From Nitrosotalea sp. (GTDB lineage Archaea; Halobacteriota; Syntropharchaeia; Alkanophagales; Methanospirareceae): 20,149 nt of DNA. A program made the translations under genes and the position numbers. Every line of letters begins with the position of its first letter. Position 1 is the first letter of the stretch. Below the pieces are notes generated by a model that searched no databases, was not told where the DNA came from, and saw nothing but the letters and a program-made list of their open reading frames with translations. This document shows, in pieces, positions 1 to 6,520 of the stretch. The stretch is taken from positions 1 to 20,149 of the forward strand of contig DYFG01000009.1 of assembly GCA_020725315.1 (NCBI GenBank). Reading direction: 5' to 3'.

Positions 1-63
1 CTACCTGAAAAATGGGAGTTCGGTGCTAAATTGGACGATTGGAACTACCTTTGTGCTAGCTAA
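1..63 (+). CDS. 3' end of an unidentified reading frame (partial)
   Basis: Frame 1 is open from the window edge to a TAA at 61-63 and gives 20 residues ending in DDWNYLCAS. A GC-rich inverted repeat with a T-run follows at once, which suits the end of a gene. The stretch is too short to assign to any family, and the frame could be open by chance. No function is proposed. Confidence 0.25.
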   Translation, partial: LPEKWEFGAKLDDWNYLCAS

Positions 64-68
64 ATAGC

Positions 69-96
69 TCTAAATTTCCCCGAGGGGGTTTTGTTC
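69..96 (+). terminator. Terminator-like inverted repeat with T-run
   Basis: A CCCC-GA-GGGG core is flanked by A/T-rich arms (AAATTT before, GTTTTG after) six bases after the upstream stop codon. As RNA the loop would have to open to four or more bases. The segment resembles the hairpin at 14766-14793 in 21 of 28 aligned positions. It could be a terminator or a decayed mobile-element end. Confidence 0.3.
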
Positions 97-99
97 TTC

Positions 100-165
100 A
101 TATGCGGCATCAATGTCGCATATCCTACCAATTTGGAGTTATATGCGAACTTTATGTCGTATATA
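100..165. repeat. Two related inverted repeats beside the recombinase remnant
   Basis: ATATGCG at 100-106 faces CGCATAT at 117-123 across 10 bases. A second copy has ATATGCG at 141-147 facing CGTATAT at 158-164, also across 10 bases. Both right arms are preceded by ATGT and the copies are offset by 41 bp. Short inverted arms around a spacer, next to a tyrosine recombinase gene, resemble a recombinase core or accessory binding site. They could also be a repressor operator. No function is proven. Confidence 0.4.
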
Positions 166-232
166 CTTCCCTCTGTCAGTCTTTCATCACCTATCATTAA
201 TCTCATCATTATTCCCTATATGCCTATATGTA

Positions 233-286
233 TTATTCCCATATATCAAATCTACCGGATTATTCCCATATATCAAATCTACCGGA
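233..286. repeat. Perfect 27-bp tandem duplication
   Basis: Two identical 27-bp units lie at 233-259 and 260-286. The unit length is a multiple of three, so the recombinase frame is kept and reads NNPVDLIYG twice on the minus strand. Identity of the copies points to a recent slippage event. Confidence 0.9.
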
Positions 287-312
287 TTTGTAATTTTGCT
301 GAGATTCTTGCT

Positions 313-348
313 GCTTACATCTGTATATATGCTTACATCTGTATATAT
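313..348. repeat. Perfect 18-bp tandem duplication over the catalytic-tyrosine codons
   Basis: Two identical 18-bp units lie at 313-330 and 331-348. On the minus strand each encodes IYTDVS, so the motif holding the nucleophilic tyrosine of a tyrosine recombinase occurs twice in frame. Confidence 0.9.
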
Positions 349-738
349 TTCCGTAGTTTTGGAGCTTTTATGCCCGAGCAGTTCTTGAATGTATCTTAAA
401 TCCACTCCATTCTCGAGTAGATGCGTGGCAAAACTGAGCCTCAAGGAATGCACGCTAACGTCCTCGCAAATTTTTGCCCTTTTAACAGCATTTTCAAATA
501 TTCTTTGCACAGTTCTCGTAGTAACATGACTTCCTTCTTTCTTGCCCGGGAAAAGACACTTTTTCGGTTTGTATGACTTTAGATACAAGCTCAGAGTTTC
601 AATTGCTACACCTGAAAGAAGCGTATACCTGTCCTTTCTACCTTTCGCACCCTTAACATGGACAAGCTTCCTCTGAATGTCAATATCCTCAGGCTTCAAC
701 TTCACCACCTCACCTACTCTTAACCCTGCAGAATATAT

Positions 739-764
739 GGTGGTGTCCTAATTAATAGTTGATA
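739..764. repeat. Left terminal inverted repeat of the IS1-like element
   Basis: It begins GGTGGTGTCCTAA and ends TAGTTGATA. It is inverted relative to 1660-1685, with six mismatches in two clusters. Confidence 0.75.
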
Positions 765-768
765 ATAT

Positions 769-1629
769 CTAAAATATCAACAATTCCTCCCATGTCCAGA
801 TGTGATCCGTGATGCCCTCAGCTATGCATGGTGTTCTCACGATGTTCTTCTCACCTTTCTCTGTTTCGATCGTTAATGCTGAATTAACCCTGATCATGTT
901 ATTATAGCACTGATACACGTCCAGATGGTTGTCCAACATCTCCTTACACTTAGAAAAGCATAAGCTCTTCCTGACCAGTCTCGAAATGCCGAGTCTCACC
1001 GTTAGGTTGGACCTCTCTACGTAGATTGTGTCTATGCTCTCATCACCGACCTCACCGAAAATGATTGTTCTGGTCTTACCAACTACTCTACCCCTTTCTC
1101 TTTCTTTGACGTTGACGAGTTGTCCGTAATTGATCATCTCCGCATCGAAGTTCTCCAGGATGGCACTGGTATACTGATCGTTACCGTCACTAGCGAAAGT
1201 GGCTTTCTCATCCTTTGTTGGTATCTTGACGAATGACCACATCTCATCTACCTGAACTTTAGTGAGTCCAACATTCCGTATCAAAAAGTCCGCCACTTCC
1301 CTTGCATGCCTCGCCAGATCTTCTACGACATCTGATATCGTGTCACGATGGATCTCCATTATGCGTTTAATAGCTCTTATTCCGTTTTTCTCTACCAGCA
1401 ATTTAGAGATAAGGATTATCTGATCCTCTGATAACTTGCGATTGTAGAAGACGGTGTTTTTGGTTTCTACAAAGACACTGCCACAGGTCTTGCATTTAAG
1501 TCGCTGCCTGCCATCTTTGTCGTGACCATATCTAACTATGTTACCCACACCCCTTTTGCCATAATCACGGCAATTTGGATCAGAGCAAAACTCTTTTTGG
1601 GGATCTGACTCTAATTTGATATTCACCAT
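769..1629 (-). CDS. IS1-family transposase, probably internally deleted
   Basis: This is a DDE transposase that would move the surrounding element. From the ATG at 1629 it has 286 residues; the ATG at 1665 lies inside the right terminal repeat and is a poor start. An N-terminal zinc ribbon (C15, C20, C46, C49) is followed by a helix-turn-helix region (IRAIKRIMEIHRDTISDVV). Catalytic candidates are D128 in VDEMWSF, D148 in ASDG and E205 in YVERSNLTVRLG, the last a hallmark of IS1 transposases together with RKSLCFSK. Relatives with this architecture usually carry several tens of residues, including a WTAID-like strand, between the first and second D. Here only 19 residues separate them, which suggests an in-frame internal deletion and loss of activity. 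The ends are otherwise intact, so a helper transposase might still act on the element. Confidence 0.8.
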   Translation of the reverse strand: MVNIKLESDPQKEFCSDPNCRDYGKRGVGNIVRYGHDKDGRQRLKCKTCGSVFVETKNTVFYNRKLSEDQIILISKLLVEKNGIRAIKRIMEIHRDTISDVVEDLARHAREVADFLIRNVGLTKVQVDEMWSFVKIPTKDEKATFASDGNDQYTSAILENFDAEMINYGQLVNVKERERGRVVGKTRTIIFGEVGDESIDTIYVERSNLTVRLGISRLVRKSLCFSKCKEMLDNHLDVYQCYNNMIRVNSALTIETEKGEKNIVRTPCIAEGITDHIWTWEELLIF

Positions 1630-1659
1630 AAATATAGATATATATGTAATCCACCCATA

Positions 1660-1685
1660 TATCAACTACATGTTAGGACATTACC
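1660..1685. repeat. Right terminal inverted repeat of the IS1-like element
   Basis: Its reverse complement begins GGTAATGTCCTAA and ends TAGTTGATA, the partner of 739-764. Confidence 0.75.
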
Positions 1686-1785
1686 AAATTTCGTATATTC
1701 TTCGCTTTCCCTGTTTCCAATGCCCTTTCACAGCATAATCCGGGCATGCTTCATCAGGACAATAGAAGCCGCCCAAATCTACCTC
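1686..1785 (-). pseudogene. N-terminal zinc-ribbon remnant of a second transposase
   Basis: Read on minus, this stretch encodes EVDLGGFYCPDEACPDYAV followed by KGHWKQGKRRIYEI. It ends exactly at the right border of the IS1-like element. The CPDEACPDY pattern matches the zinc-ribbon start of several transposase groups and parallels CSDPNCRDY of the neighbouring IS1-like protein. No ATG opens the frame; TTG at 1776 is the only plausible start. The rest of that gene is absent on the far side of the IS. It is probably a relic cut by insertion or by recombination between IS copies. Confidence 0.4.
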
Positions 1786-1792
1786 GTTCCCT

Positions 1793-3130
1793 CTATTTCA
1801 TCTTCTTTATCATCTTACCAATTGACATCCCTTTCATCATCGGTATTTTTACTCTTCCCGACGCCAGACTTTTCATCATCTTTTGCATCACCTTATGATA
1901 TTTTATCAGCTCGTTTACCTCCGCAGTGGTCGTGCCGGAACCTCTCGCTATCCTTTTTATCCTCGATCCCCCTATGATCTTCGGCTCGGTCAGCTCTTCC
2001 TCGGTCATTGAATCCATCATCACCTTGAATTTCTTCAACTTATCCTCTGTAATTTGGTACATCTGATCATCGAGATCAATGCCATACCCGCCTAACGGCA
2101 GCATTTGCATCAACTTCTGAAAAGGCCCCATCTTCTTCACTGCTTCTAACTGCTTATACAAATCTTTCAGCGTGAATTTCCCTTTTAAGAGGTCTACATC
2201 CACCTCTTCTGGTTTCAAACTCTCCTCTGCCATCTCTATCAATGACTTTATATCGCCCATCCCGAGCAACCGGGAGATGAACCTATCAGATTCAAATTTC
2301 TCAAAATCATCGACCTTTTCCCCCGTGCCTAGAAATGCAACTCCTGAACTCGTCTCTGAGACAGCAGAAAGCGCTCCACCTCCCTTTGCGGTTCCATCCA
2401 TCTTGGTTATAATAATGCCGGTAAGTCCAATTGCATCATCAAATGCCCGTGCTTGCACCGATGCTTGCTGCCCTATGCTCGCATCCAGAACAAGAAACCG
2501 CTGTTCCGGCTTCATCATCTCTTCTATCTCCCTTATCTCATCTATCATCTCCTTCTCCAGAGCATGCCTCCCTGCAGTGTCTATGATCTTAACATCATAC
2601 TTCTCAAATCCTCTTACACCCGCCTTTACTATCTCCGTCACCCTCTTCCCTGCTGGCAGATTTGCACCATCATAAAAGGAAACGCCTATCTTCTCACAGA
2701 GTTGCCTGAGCTGGTCAGACGCTGCCGGTCTATACACATCAGCACAGATAACTGCTGGTTTTAAGCCTTTCTTTTGATAATACCGCGCGAGTTTCGCACA
2801 CGATGATGTCTTCCCTGAGCCATGCAACCCTACCATCATTATTTGCTGCGGCGCTAAAGGAACTTCGACACCCCGCCCCAATATTCTTACCAACTCCTCA
2901 TATACCACCTTTATCACATGTTCTCTCGGGTTTAACACTAACTTCTCTTTCAAACTGCGTTCCCGTATGCGATTCGAGATCTCTTTCACCAGAGAGATCT
3001 TAACGTCTGCCTGTATCAGTGCTCGCTGGATGTCTCGCACGATCTCATCAACCGTTTGCTTGTCTATCCTATTCGCCATCGCTATCTTCCGAAGCGTTTC
3101 CTTCAGCGAGCTACTTAACTTCTCTAACAT
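1793..3130 (-). CDS. srp54: Signal recognition particle GTPase SRP54
   Basis: SRP54 binds 7S RNA and signal sequences emerging from the ribosome and, with FtsY, delivers nascent membrane proteins to SecYEG through paired GTP hydrolysis. The 445 residues match the family length. An N-terminal four-helix N domain covers about 1-90. The G domain shows GLHGSGKTS (101-109), DTAGR (184-188), TKMDGTAKGG (242-251) and GTGEKVDDFE (268-277). The methionine-rich M domain begins near 310 and carries the RNA-binding helix-turn-helix GSGTTTAEVNELI, ending in a run of Met and Lys. It lies 17 bases behind hisF on the same strand and is probably cotranscribed. No SRP RNA gene is visible in the window. Apparently intact. 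Confidence 0.97.
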   Translation of the reverse strand: MLEKLSSSLKETLRKIAMANRIDKQTVDEIVRDIQRALIQADVKISLVKEISNRIRERSLKEKLVLNPREHVIKVVYEELVRILGRGVEVPLAPQQIMMVGLHGSGKTSSCAKLARYYQKKGLKPAVICADVYRPAASDQLRQLCEKIGVSFYDGANLPAGKRVTEIVKAGVRGFEKYDVKIIDTAGRHALEKEMIDEIREIEEMMKPEQRFLVLDASIGQQASVQARAFDDAIGLTGIIITKMDGTAKGGGALSAVSETSSGVAFLGTGEKVDDFEKFESDRFISRLLGMGDIKSLIEMAEESLKPEEVDVDLLKGKFTLKDLYKQLEAVKKMGPFQKLMQMLPLGGYGIDLDDQMYQITEDKLKKFKVMMDSMTEEELTEPKIIGGSRIKRIARGSGTTTAEVNELIKYHKVMQKMMKSLASGRVKIPMMKGMSIGKMIKKMK

Positions 3131-3147
3131 TTCTTACACCTACATCT

Positions 3148-3978
3148 TCATATTCTCACGTGAATCCCCTTTTTCCTCAAATACTCCTTTATCTCACCTA
3201 CCGTATACGTCCCATAATGGAAGATACTCGCGGCGAGGCATGCATCTGCACCGTGCACAAAAGCCTCATACATATGCTCTACATCACCGGCGCCTCCGGA
3301 GGCAATCACAGGAATGTCCACAGCTTCAGCAATTGCTTTTGTTATAGGAATATCATATCCCGCGGTTGTCCCATCTCTATCTTTTGAAGTCAGCAATATT
3401 TCAGCAGCGCCGAGCGCCTGCACCTCTTTCGCCCACGTTATCGCATCTATTCCTGTCGGTTCGCGTCCACCGTAAATGACCACTTCGTACCAAGCCTTTT
3501 TGCCATCCTCCAGGTACACCGGTATTATGCCCGCTTCACCTTCCGTCAGATCTCTATCTTCAATCTTTCTTTTGCAATCAAGCGCAACCACAATGCGATC
3601 GTTGCCAAATAGGTCTACCGCTTCTTTTATGAGTTCAGGATTTTTAAGACCCGCAGTATTTATCCCTGCCTTATCAGCGCCTGCATCAAAGACCCTTTCA
3701 AAATCCTCGATGCTCTTTATCCCCCCACCCACAGCGAGTGGAATGGAGACGTGCTCTGCTATCTTCTCGACAACTGAGGTCATTGTATCCCTTCGCTCAT
3801 GGGAGGCTGATATATCGAGGAAAACGAGCTCATCCGCTCCCTGCGCATCGTATCGCATGGCGAGTTCAACCGGGTCGCCTGCATATTTGAGATTCTCAAA
3901 TTCTATCCCCTTAACCACGACTGCTCTACCATGCTCATCGAGCGTTGTATCCAGGCAAGGAATGATTCGCTTTGTCAT
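3148..3978 (-). CDS. hisF: Imidazole glycerol phosphate synthase subunit HisF
   Basis: HisF is the cyclase half of the HisH-HisF enzyme. It uses ammonia from the glutaminase HisH to turn PRFAR into imidazole glycerol phosphate and AICAR in histidine synthesis. The 276-residue (beta/alpha)8 barrel shows the two catalytic aspartates, D10 in IIPCLD and D134 in VALDC, and phosphate-binding loops AVGGGI and ASGGAG. An extra segment of about 20 residues after VALDC (DRDLTEGEAGIIPVYLEDG) lengthens it over the bacterial form. I believe that is usual in methanogen HisF proteins. It is the first gene of hisF-srp54, starting about 40 bp from a TATA-like element shared with amrS. No other his gene is in the window. 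Confidence 0.97.
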   Translation of the reverse strand: MTKRIIPCLDTTLDEHGRAVVVKGIEFENLKYAGDPVELAMRYDAQGADELVFLDISASHERRDTMTSVVEKIAEHVSIPLAVGGGIKSIEDFERVFDAGADKAGINTAGLKNPELIKEAVDLFGNDRIVVALDCKRKIEDRDLTEGEAGIIPVYLEDGKKAWYEVVIYGGREPTGIDAITWAKEVQALGAAEILLTSKDRDGTTAGYDIPITKAIAEAVDIPVIASGGAGDVEHMYEAFVHGADACLAASIFHYGTYTVGEIKEYLRKKGIHVRI

Positions 3979-4016
3979 CTCTCAAACTACTTCCCCAGTA
4001 TTAGTTTCATCTGTGA

Positions 4017-4029
4017 TCGTATTTATAAT
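4017..4029. promoter_or_regulatory. Shared TATA-like element between hisF and amrS
   Basis: CGTATTTATAATC is nearly symmetric in A/T content and reads as a TATA box on both strands. It lies about 35 bp before the amrS start and 40-50 bp before the hisF start, so transcripts in either direction would carry short leaders. There is no other good TATA match in this 81-bp gap. Confidence 0.5.
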
Positions 4030-4059
4030 CTAATATGATGGTCCATAAGAAAGGGTTGG

Positions 4060-5094
4060 ATGAAAAGCACAAACTGTGTAAAAGAAGCGGTATTATATGA
4101 ACAAGCAGGGAAAAAGGTGAGGTGCAAAACCTGTGAACGGTTCTGCGAGATTGCTCTCGGCGAGTTAGGATTTTGTAAAACACGGATGAATAGAGAGGGG
4201 GAGCTCTATACACTCGAATATGGCGATATCACCTCGATAAGTGCCAATCAAATAGAAAAGAAACCTTTCTTCCATTTCTTCCCCGGAACCAGAGCATTAA
4301 CGGTTGGGAGCTATGGCTGTAATTTCTCCTGTCCTTGGTGCCAGAATTGGGAGATTAGCAAATCCGTTCCAACTCATGTGAGGAGTAATCATATCTCGCC
4401 CGAGCGATTGGTGCAATTAGTGAGAGAAATGGGATGCCAGGGGACTTCTATATCCTTCAACGAGCCAACACTGCTTCTTGAATACTCGCTCGATCTGTTT
4501 GTACGTGCTAAAAAAGAGGGTTACTACAATACCTACGTGACTAATGGGTATATGAGTTCTGGTGCCCTCAAGTTGCTGGTAGAGCATGGGTTAGATGCGA
4601 TGAATGTAGATGTAAAGGGCTGTAAGGAAGCGGTGCTGAAGTATTGTGGCGCAGATGGTGAGAAAGTATGGCGGAATATAAAGGAAGCGAAGGGAAGGGG
4701 AGTTCATGTTGAGGTTACAACGCTCATTATACCGGGCGTGAATGATGATGCGGAATGCTTGAGAAGCATAGCATCGAGAATCAGGAAAGAGACGGGAGAG
4801 AACACGCCCTGGCACGTAACGCAGTATTATCCAGCTTATAAGTCGCTTGAACTCGGTCTTTACAAAGGAAGGACACCGGTTGAAACACTGGAGCGGGCAT
4901 GGGAGATAGGAAAAGGAGAAGGGTTGAATTATGTCTATCTCGGCAATGTCCCCGGGCATCCCTACGAAAATACCTATTGCCCGAGTTGCGGTGAACTGAT
5001 CATCAAACGATATGGATTTGACGTGATGAGTTATCACCTCACATCGGAGAATAAATGTCCCAAATGTGGAGAGGCGGTCGCGGTGATAACATAA
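4060..5094 (+). CDS. amrS: AmmeMemoRadiSam-type radical SAM protein
   Basis: This is a radical SAM protein of the AmrS group, related to pyruvate formate-lyase activating enzymes; its substrate is unknown to me. An N-terminal cysteine segment (C22, C25, C29, C39 in the CKTCERFC region) precedes the SAM cluster motif C87-x3-C91-x2-C94 in YGCNFSCPWCQNW. Family motifs such as SFNEPT and NVDVKG follow. The C-terminus adds a zinc-ribbon-like CPSCG...CPKCG. The 344-residue length is normal. The start at 4060 sits about 10 bases after an AAAGGG purine run. The usual partners of the system, AMMECR1 and Memo, are not in this window, so the name rests on the protein alone. The next gene encodes a Cys-rich DUF116 protein. 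Confidence 0.88.
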   Translation: MKSTNCVKEAVLYEQAGKKVRCKTCERFCEIALGELGFCKTRMNREGELYTLEYGDITSISANQIEKKPFFHFFPGTRALTVGSYGCNFSCPWCQNWEISKSVPTHVRSNHISPERLVQLVREMGCQGTSISFNEPTLLLEYSLDLFVRAKKEGYYNTYVTNGYMSSGALKLLVEHGLDAMNVDVKGCKEAVLKYCGADGEKVWRNIKEAKGRGVHVEVTTLIIPGVNDDAECLRSIASRIRKETGENTPWHVTQYYPAYKSLELGLYKGRTPVETLERAWEIGKGEGLNYVYLGNVPGHPYENTYCPSCGELIIKRYGFDVMSYHLTSENKCPKCGEAVAVIT

Positions 5095-5169
5095 CGATCT
5101 GCGCAAATGCGCAAACTATTTTCATCATTTCTTTCACTGGTGAAATCTCGAAAGCACCTGTGGATGAAT

Positions 5170-5180
5170 ACTTTTAATAC
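5170..5180 (+). promoter_or_regulatory. Putative TATA box for the DUF116 gene
   Basis: ACTTTTAATAC is centred about 28 bp before the ATG at 5203. This places the transcription start at or within a few bases of that ATG, as in leaderless archaeal genes, and supports 5203 over the upstream ATG at 5107. Confidence 0.45.
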
Positions 5181-5202
5181 CACTCAATTCATCTATGAAA
5201 CT

Positions 5203-5820
5203 ATGGCATATTCTTTCACCTACGATTTGACCAAACTTCCACGCGAATTCTTCAAAGAACTTGCAAAGGTGGTGGATAAACGAGACCTGCACAAGAAGAT
5301 TGGCGGATTCCTGGAGAATAGTGTGAGAAAATTTGGTGTGGATAAATTACTCGGAATCCAGTTGGAAGACGCCATTTCTATCGTTGAGGACCTTGTGGAT
5401 CTTCAAATTAAAAATCTGGTACACGAGGAGGATTTCAAAAAGGCGAAAGAAAAGATACTCTTTGTGCCACATTGCTGCAGAAAATACATGGATTGGAGGT
5501 GCAAAGCGGAATTTGACCCTGAAAGTTCTTCTTTTTTCTGCACCCACTGCTCAACCGATTGCTTTGCGAATCACGCAACAGAACTTGCCGAAGAAAATGG
5601 CTATAAAGTATTTATTTTGCCTGGTGGGTCATGTATAAAGAGAATTTTTGAACTCATCAAGTGCGATGCGGTTTCAGGAATCGCCTGCCCTGAGGAGATA
5701 AAACTGGGAATACGTGTCGCGGAATCAGAAGGATTGGCAGTTAAAGGGATTCCTTTAACAAAAAATGGCTGTTCAAATACACAATTCAATCTCGATAGTC
5801 TCAAAGAAGCTTTAACTTAA
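5203..5820 (+). CDS. Cysteine-rich DUF116 family protein
   Basis: The protein matches the DUF116 family, common in methanogens and other anaerobes and of unknown function. From the ATG at 5203 it has 205 residues with ten cysteines: CC at 91-92, then 100, 113, 116, 120, 144, 154, 162 and 190. Key stretches are FVPHCCRKY, FFCTHCSTDCF, LPGGSC and GIACPEEI. This density suggests a metal or iron-sulfur centre in a cytosolic protein; that is inference. The same frame is open back to an ATG at 5107, but no ribosome-binding site is seen there and the extra 32 residues look unlike the family. The TATA-like element at 5170 favours 5203. It converges with tbp, leaving 19 bp between stops. Confidence 0.85.
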   Translation: MAYSFTYDLTKLPREFFKELAKVVDKRDLHKKIGGFLENSVRKFGVDKLLGIQLEDAISIVEDLVDLQIKNLVHEEDFKKAKEKILFVPHCCRKYMDWRCKAEFDPESSSFFCTHCSTDCFANHATELAEENGYKVFILPGGSCIKRIFELIKCDAVSGIACPEEIKLGIRVAESEGLAVKGIPLTKNGCSNTQFNLDSLKEALT

Positions 5821-5839
5821 AACTGTTTATTTCCACCTT

Positions 5840-6391
5840 TTAAAGGAGCTCTAATTCGGTCAATTTGTCGAGTAATACCTTCACTGACTTTTCACAATCC
5901 TCCATCGTCTTTCCACCGGTTATAACCAGTCTTCCAGAGCTGAAGATCAATATCGCACTCTTTGGATCTTTTATCCTGAACACTAATCCAGGGAATACTT
6001 CAGGCTCGTACTCCATGCCTTCGAGCTCTAACCCCACCACGATAGCCCCTAAGTTGAGTTCTTTTCCAATATTGGCAGAAGCGACGATATTTTGCACTAC
6101 AAAATCCGGATGCTCTTCCACTTTTATACCTATGCTCCTGAGCTCTGCAGCAAGCTTATCTATCACCCTCCGAACACCTTCTTCGGTCTTCGATCCAGTA
6201 CATACCACTTTCCCCGAACGAAAGATAAGAAAAGCGGATCTTGGATCTTTTGTTCTATACACCAGACCAGGGAATTTTTTCTTCGTGAACATCGCATTTT
6301 CTAACTTCGATTCGATATATTTCAGATCTAAGCTATCAGCAATCCGTGCATTCGCTACAACATTTTCTACTTTTATATCTATCTTTACCAT
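5840..6391 (-). CDS. tbp: TATA-box-binding protein
   Basis: TBP binds and bends the promoter TATA box and recruits TFB and RNA polymerase. The 183-residue saddle is made of two direct repeats, about 1-90 and 91-183. Each carries a matching FPGLVYR or FPGLVFR segment, KDPRSAFLIF or KDPKSAILIF, and a GKVVCTGSKT or GRLVITGGKT strand that contacts the DNA minor groove. The tail is short and ends ELELL, with little of the acidic extension seen in some archaea. Length and motifs are normal for an archaeal TBP. It is a single-gene unit, divergent from rpl15. Confidence 0.98.
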   Translation of the reverse strand: MVKIDIKVENVVANARIADSLDLKYIESKLENAMFTKKKFPGLVYRTKDPRSAFLIFRSGKVVCTGSKTEEGVRRVIDKLAAELRSIGIKVEEHPDFVVQNIVASANIGKELNLGAIVVGLELEGMEYEPEVFPGLVFRIKDPKSAILIFSSGRLVITGGKTMEDCEKSVKVLLDKLTELELL

Positions 6392-6407
6392 CTCCCAAAA
6401 TCCTCCA

Positions 6408-6417
6408 ATTTATAATA
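6408..6417 (-). promoter_or_regulatory. TATA box of tbp
   Basis: On minus it reads ATTATAAATT, 17-26 bases before the tbp ATG at 6391. The start site would fall at or next to the ATG. A GGAGG at 6402-6406 lies between them and would be used only if the transcript carries a short leader. Confidence 0.5.
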
Positions 6418-6441
6418 CAAAGTAAACTATACTATTGTCAA

Positions 6442-6452
6442 GGTATAAAAAG
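6442..6452 (+). promoter_or_regulatory. TATA box of the leader ORF-rpl15-secY unit
   Basis: GGTATAAAAAG begins 28 bases before an ATG at 6470. A second TATA-like GGTATATAAG lies at 6456-6465. The first one predicts a transcript starting at or very near the leader ORF ATG. Confidence 0.5.
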
Positions 6453-6469
6453 AAAGGTATATAAGAGAT

Positions 6470-6520
6470 ATGCCTTTAGATTGCTGGTATGATATAGACG
6501 AGGGTCTGCGTACAGTATGA
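6470..6520 (+). CDS. Putative 16-codon leader ORF overlapping rpl15
   Basis: ATG at 6470 opens MPLDCWYDIDEGLRTV, and its TGA stop overlaps the rpl15 ATG as ATGA. Because the predicted transcript start is close to 6470, this could be a leaderless ORF whose translation hands ribosomes on to rpl15. No Shine-Dalgarno sequence is clear before rpl15 itself apart from GAGGG about 16 bases upstream, which fits coupling. The peptide resembles nothing I know, including the end of uL30, the usual neighbour of uL15. Confidence 0.35.
   Translation: MPLDCWYDIDEGLRTV

Larger units (their letters stand above)
187..738 (-). pseudogene. Tyrosine recombinase (XerA/integrase), catalytic-domain remnant truncated by an IS
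   Basis: The frame encodes the C-terminal catalytic domain of a phage-integrase/Xer-type tyrosine recombinase, which would cut and rejoin DNA at a specific site. Numbered from a GTG at 708, it shows HSLR (H87, R90), LLGHKSSKT (H113) and tyrosines in IYTDVS (Y122 and Y128). The first catalytic arginine is present in SAGLRVGE, encoded just upstream of that GTG, so the GTG is not the original start. The frame enters the IS1-like element at 739 and stops there. The whole N-terminal SAM-like DNA-binding half is missing, against about 280-300 residues in intact family members. In-frame duplications at 233-286 and 313-348 lengthen its C-terminal tail. Family assignment is firm; activity is unlikely. 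Confidence 0.85.
739..1685 (-). mobile_element. IS1-family insertion sequence, about 947 bp
   Basis: The ends form 26-bp imperfect inverted repeats at 739-764 and 1660-1685. Both start GGT, share TGTCCTAA and TAGTTGATA, and match at 20 of 26 positions. The GGT outer end is typical of the IS1 family. A single transposase gene fills the interior on the minus strand. I see no 8-9 bp target duplication: the left flank ends GAATATAT and the right flank begins AAATTTCG. The left flank is recombinase sequence and the right flank encodes a different transposase start, so the two flanks did not come from one simple insertion. Confidence 0.8.

Noticed and set aside
187..708. Recombinase as an intact short integrase starting at GTG 708
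   Set aside because: The conserved SAGLRVGE with the first catalytic Arg lies before that GTG and the frame is cut at the IS border, so the gene is truncated.
3540..3620. Extra segment in HisF as a novel insertion
   Set aside because: A lengthening at this position is, as far as I know, usual in methanogen-type HisF proteins, and all catalytic residues are kept.
5107..5202. N-terminal extension of the DUF116 protein
   Set aside because: No ribosome-binding site precedes 5107 and a TATA-like box falls inside the stretch, so it is probably promoter DNA rather than coding.
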